From assembly GCA_014529385.2 (NCBI GenBank), contig CM043953.1, forward strand, positions 107,080,549-107,142,548: a stretch of DNA of 62,000 bases, read 5' to 3'. How positions within the stretch are numbered: the first letter of the stretch is position 1; every line of letters begins with the position of its first letter. Positions 60,733-62,000 of the stretch are shown here, piece after piece. The notes beneath the pieces are model-generated. The model made no database searches and was not told the origin of the DNA. It saw only the letters and a list, made by a program, of their open reading frames with translations. Source of the DNA: Adiantum capillus-veneris (Eukaryota; Streptophyta; Polypodiopsida; Polypodiales; Pteridaceae). The translations under genes were made by a program, and so were the position numbers.

Positions 60733-62000
60733 TACAAATTACCTCCACAAGGGGATTGAGATTTTCCTACTGCATTAGAGACCAAATTCCAACCTAGAAC
60801 CTTGGAAGAATAAAATCTACAAATTTCTTGGTGCCTGGCCAAACAAGGCCCCTATAATTGCCTATCCAAAAAGTGCATATAACGATGTAGACTGCACCTC
60901 ATACATATGGCTCACAGCATCAAAAATTTATTGATGTCCAAAATAATCAGTCTCTACAAACTAGGATGACTCTTTTATTCTATTACATTGGATATTATTG
61001 AAACAACCATGTCAACTTCTAGCAAGGGTCCATACTAGGTTTGTTCACTATTGTTGAGGTTTTCATGTCCAATGTTGATGTCCTCAAGATTCTCCTCCTC
61101 AAACCCTTATGCTTCCACACTCTAAGACTATTGTGTTTCCATTGCAAAGGTGTCTATAGCAGAGTTTCTGGATTTTACAAAGGTATGGTTTGCTTGAGGC
61201 GGCTAGGGCACTATTGAATCATGAGGATGTTCAACATCTTCTATTTTTGAATGGTGGAGGACTTTGGTTGAGGGTTGGGAGTTTCCATGTGCATCTCTTC
61301 CTTAGTCCCTCCCTCAGCATGATCTTTGTCCTTAACCCTTCCCTTGGCATGTTGAATCTTTGCCTCCTCGGTCTTTGCATTCCTCCTCCTCAAAACATCT
61401 TTCTACATGATGCATCTCTTCCTCCTCAACCCCTCCCTTTTCATGGTCACTCTTCTCCTTAGCCCTTCCATGTGCCTAGTCTTTCTCCTCCTCTTCCTTC
61501 TATGCCTTGTCAGGGATCTGGTCTCATGAAGCAGACTTGAGGAGTCCACATGAGTTTGCATTTTTTTGATTTGGCATTGTGACATATTTTATGCTTGCCT
61601 TGTACAACTCATAACTGCCACATAGCTTGCCATATGCATGTAATAATCTCTTGATCCAACTACAAGCAGACAAATTTCATTCAAGTCAAAGATGCACTTT
61701 GTAGAATAATAGAAAAACTAATGTTTCTCTACATCTGTTTTGCTTGGATCACTTGACCTCTCTCTGCAAAGAAAAGGGAAATCTCAGCCTTAGAGACGGC
61801 CTTCTTAGAAATGGGTTTGCATGGAGGACATATTAAGATAGAGCAGGATGAGAAGAGATCGAAAAATGGCCGGGATTGTTGAGATGTCGAGCTCTACACC
61901 TTGAGCTGGCATCCACTACGGGTCTTGGCCGCTTACAGCATTTACTCACTGGCACGTTAGGTGACCGACATGGAGGATCTCTGCCAGTGATTCTACAGCT
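60733..62000. other. Non-coding or unassigned stretch
   Basis: No ORF here can be supported. CT-rich stretches (about 61290-61510) give spurious leucine/proline-rich frames. Exons of the FCP1-like paralogue may lie here but I could not place them. Confidence 0.4.

Noticed and set aside
61190-61585. Leucine/proline-rich ORF and its antisense arginine-rich ORF near the right end
   Set aside because: CT-rich low-complexity DNA; no recognisable domain or splice pattern.

Overview
The window looks like nuclear DNA of a land plant with a large, repeat-rich genome. The evidence is host gene fragments with GT-AG introns, a CACTA (En/Spm-type) transposon end, a Ty1/copia element primed by a TGGTATCAGAGC site, and at least five long Ty3/gypsy elements that carry a second RNase H domain, as the plant Tat lineage does. 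I cannot name the species. There is no sign of bacterial, organellar or CRISPR sequence.

Host sequence lies at the two ends. On the left are an FCP1-like phosphatase-domain gene (+, 2-940), a GA microsatellite, and an unrecognised gene X on the minus strand (1140-2582), followed by the 3' end of a CACTA element (to 4762). The same cassette recurs in inverted order on the right: X' (+, 46835-about 47410), a TC microsatellite, then an FCP1-like fragment (-, 60430-60732). The window therefore seems to hold an inverted segmental duplication whose centre has been swollen by retrotransposons.

The centre is a nest. One old copia element on the minus strand runs from about 5775 to 46543, but its own sequence is only about 5 kb. 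It is split by (a) gypsy element E1 (7825-17249, both LTRs, TSD CCAT); (b) a compound block 17520-35175 made of E2 (17520-26965) and E3 (26966-35175); and (c) E4 (37618-46455, minus, TSD ATGC) inside the copia 5' LTR, itself interrupted by a fragment E5 (about 41136-43146). On the right, E6 (47697-60419, minus, TSD GTGT, same family as E1) sits in host DNA and is interrupted by E7 (54792-58279, plus), a short element with only gag-like coding capacity. E2 and E4 are one family; E3 and E5 have related leaders.

The gypsy elements share a layout: LTR, primer-binding site, several small leader ORFs, one gag-protease-RT-RNase H-(second RNase H)-integrase frame, polypurine tract, LTR. All are now broken by stops and frameshifts. 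Two features repeat between diverged families and seem the most unusual content. First, a hairpin in U5 is followed directly by a second copy of the first 9-10 bases of the primer-binding site, 103-104 nt upstream of the real site. Second, the leader encodes a set of tightly packed small ORFs, some overlapping by ATGA, including a conserved small-protein family called ORF-C here. Names E1-E7, X and ORF-A/B/C are mine.
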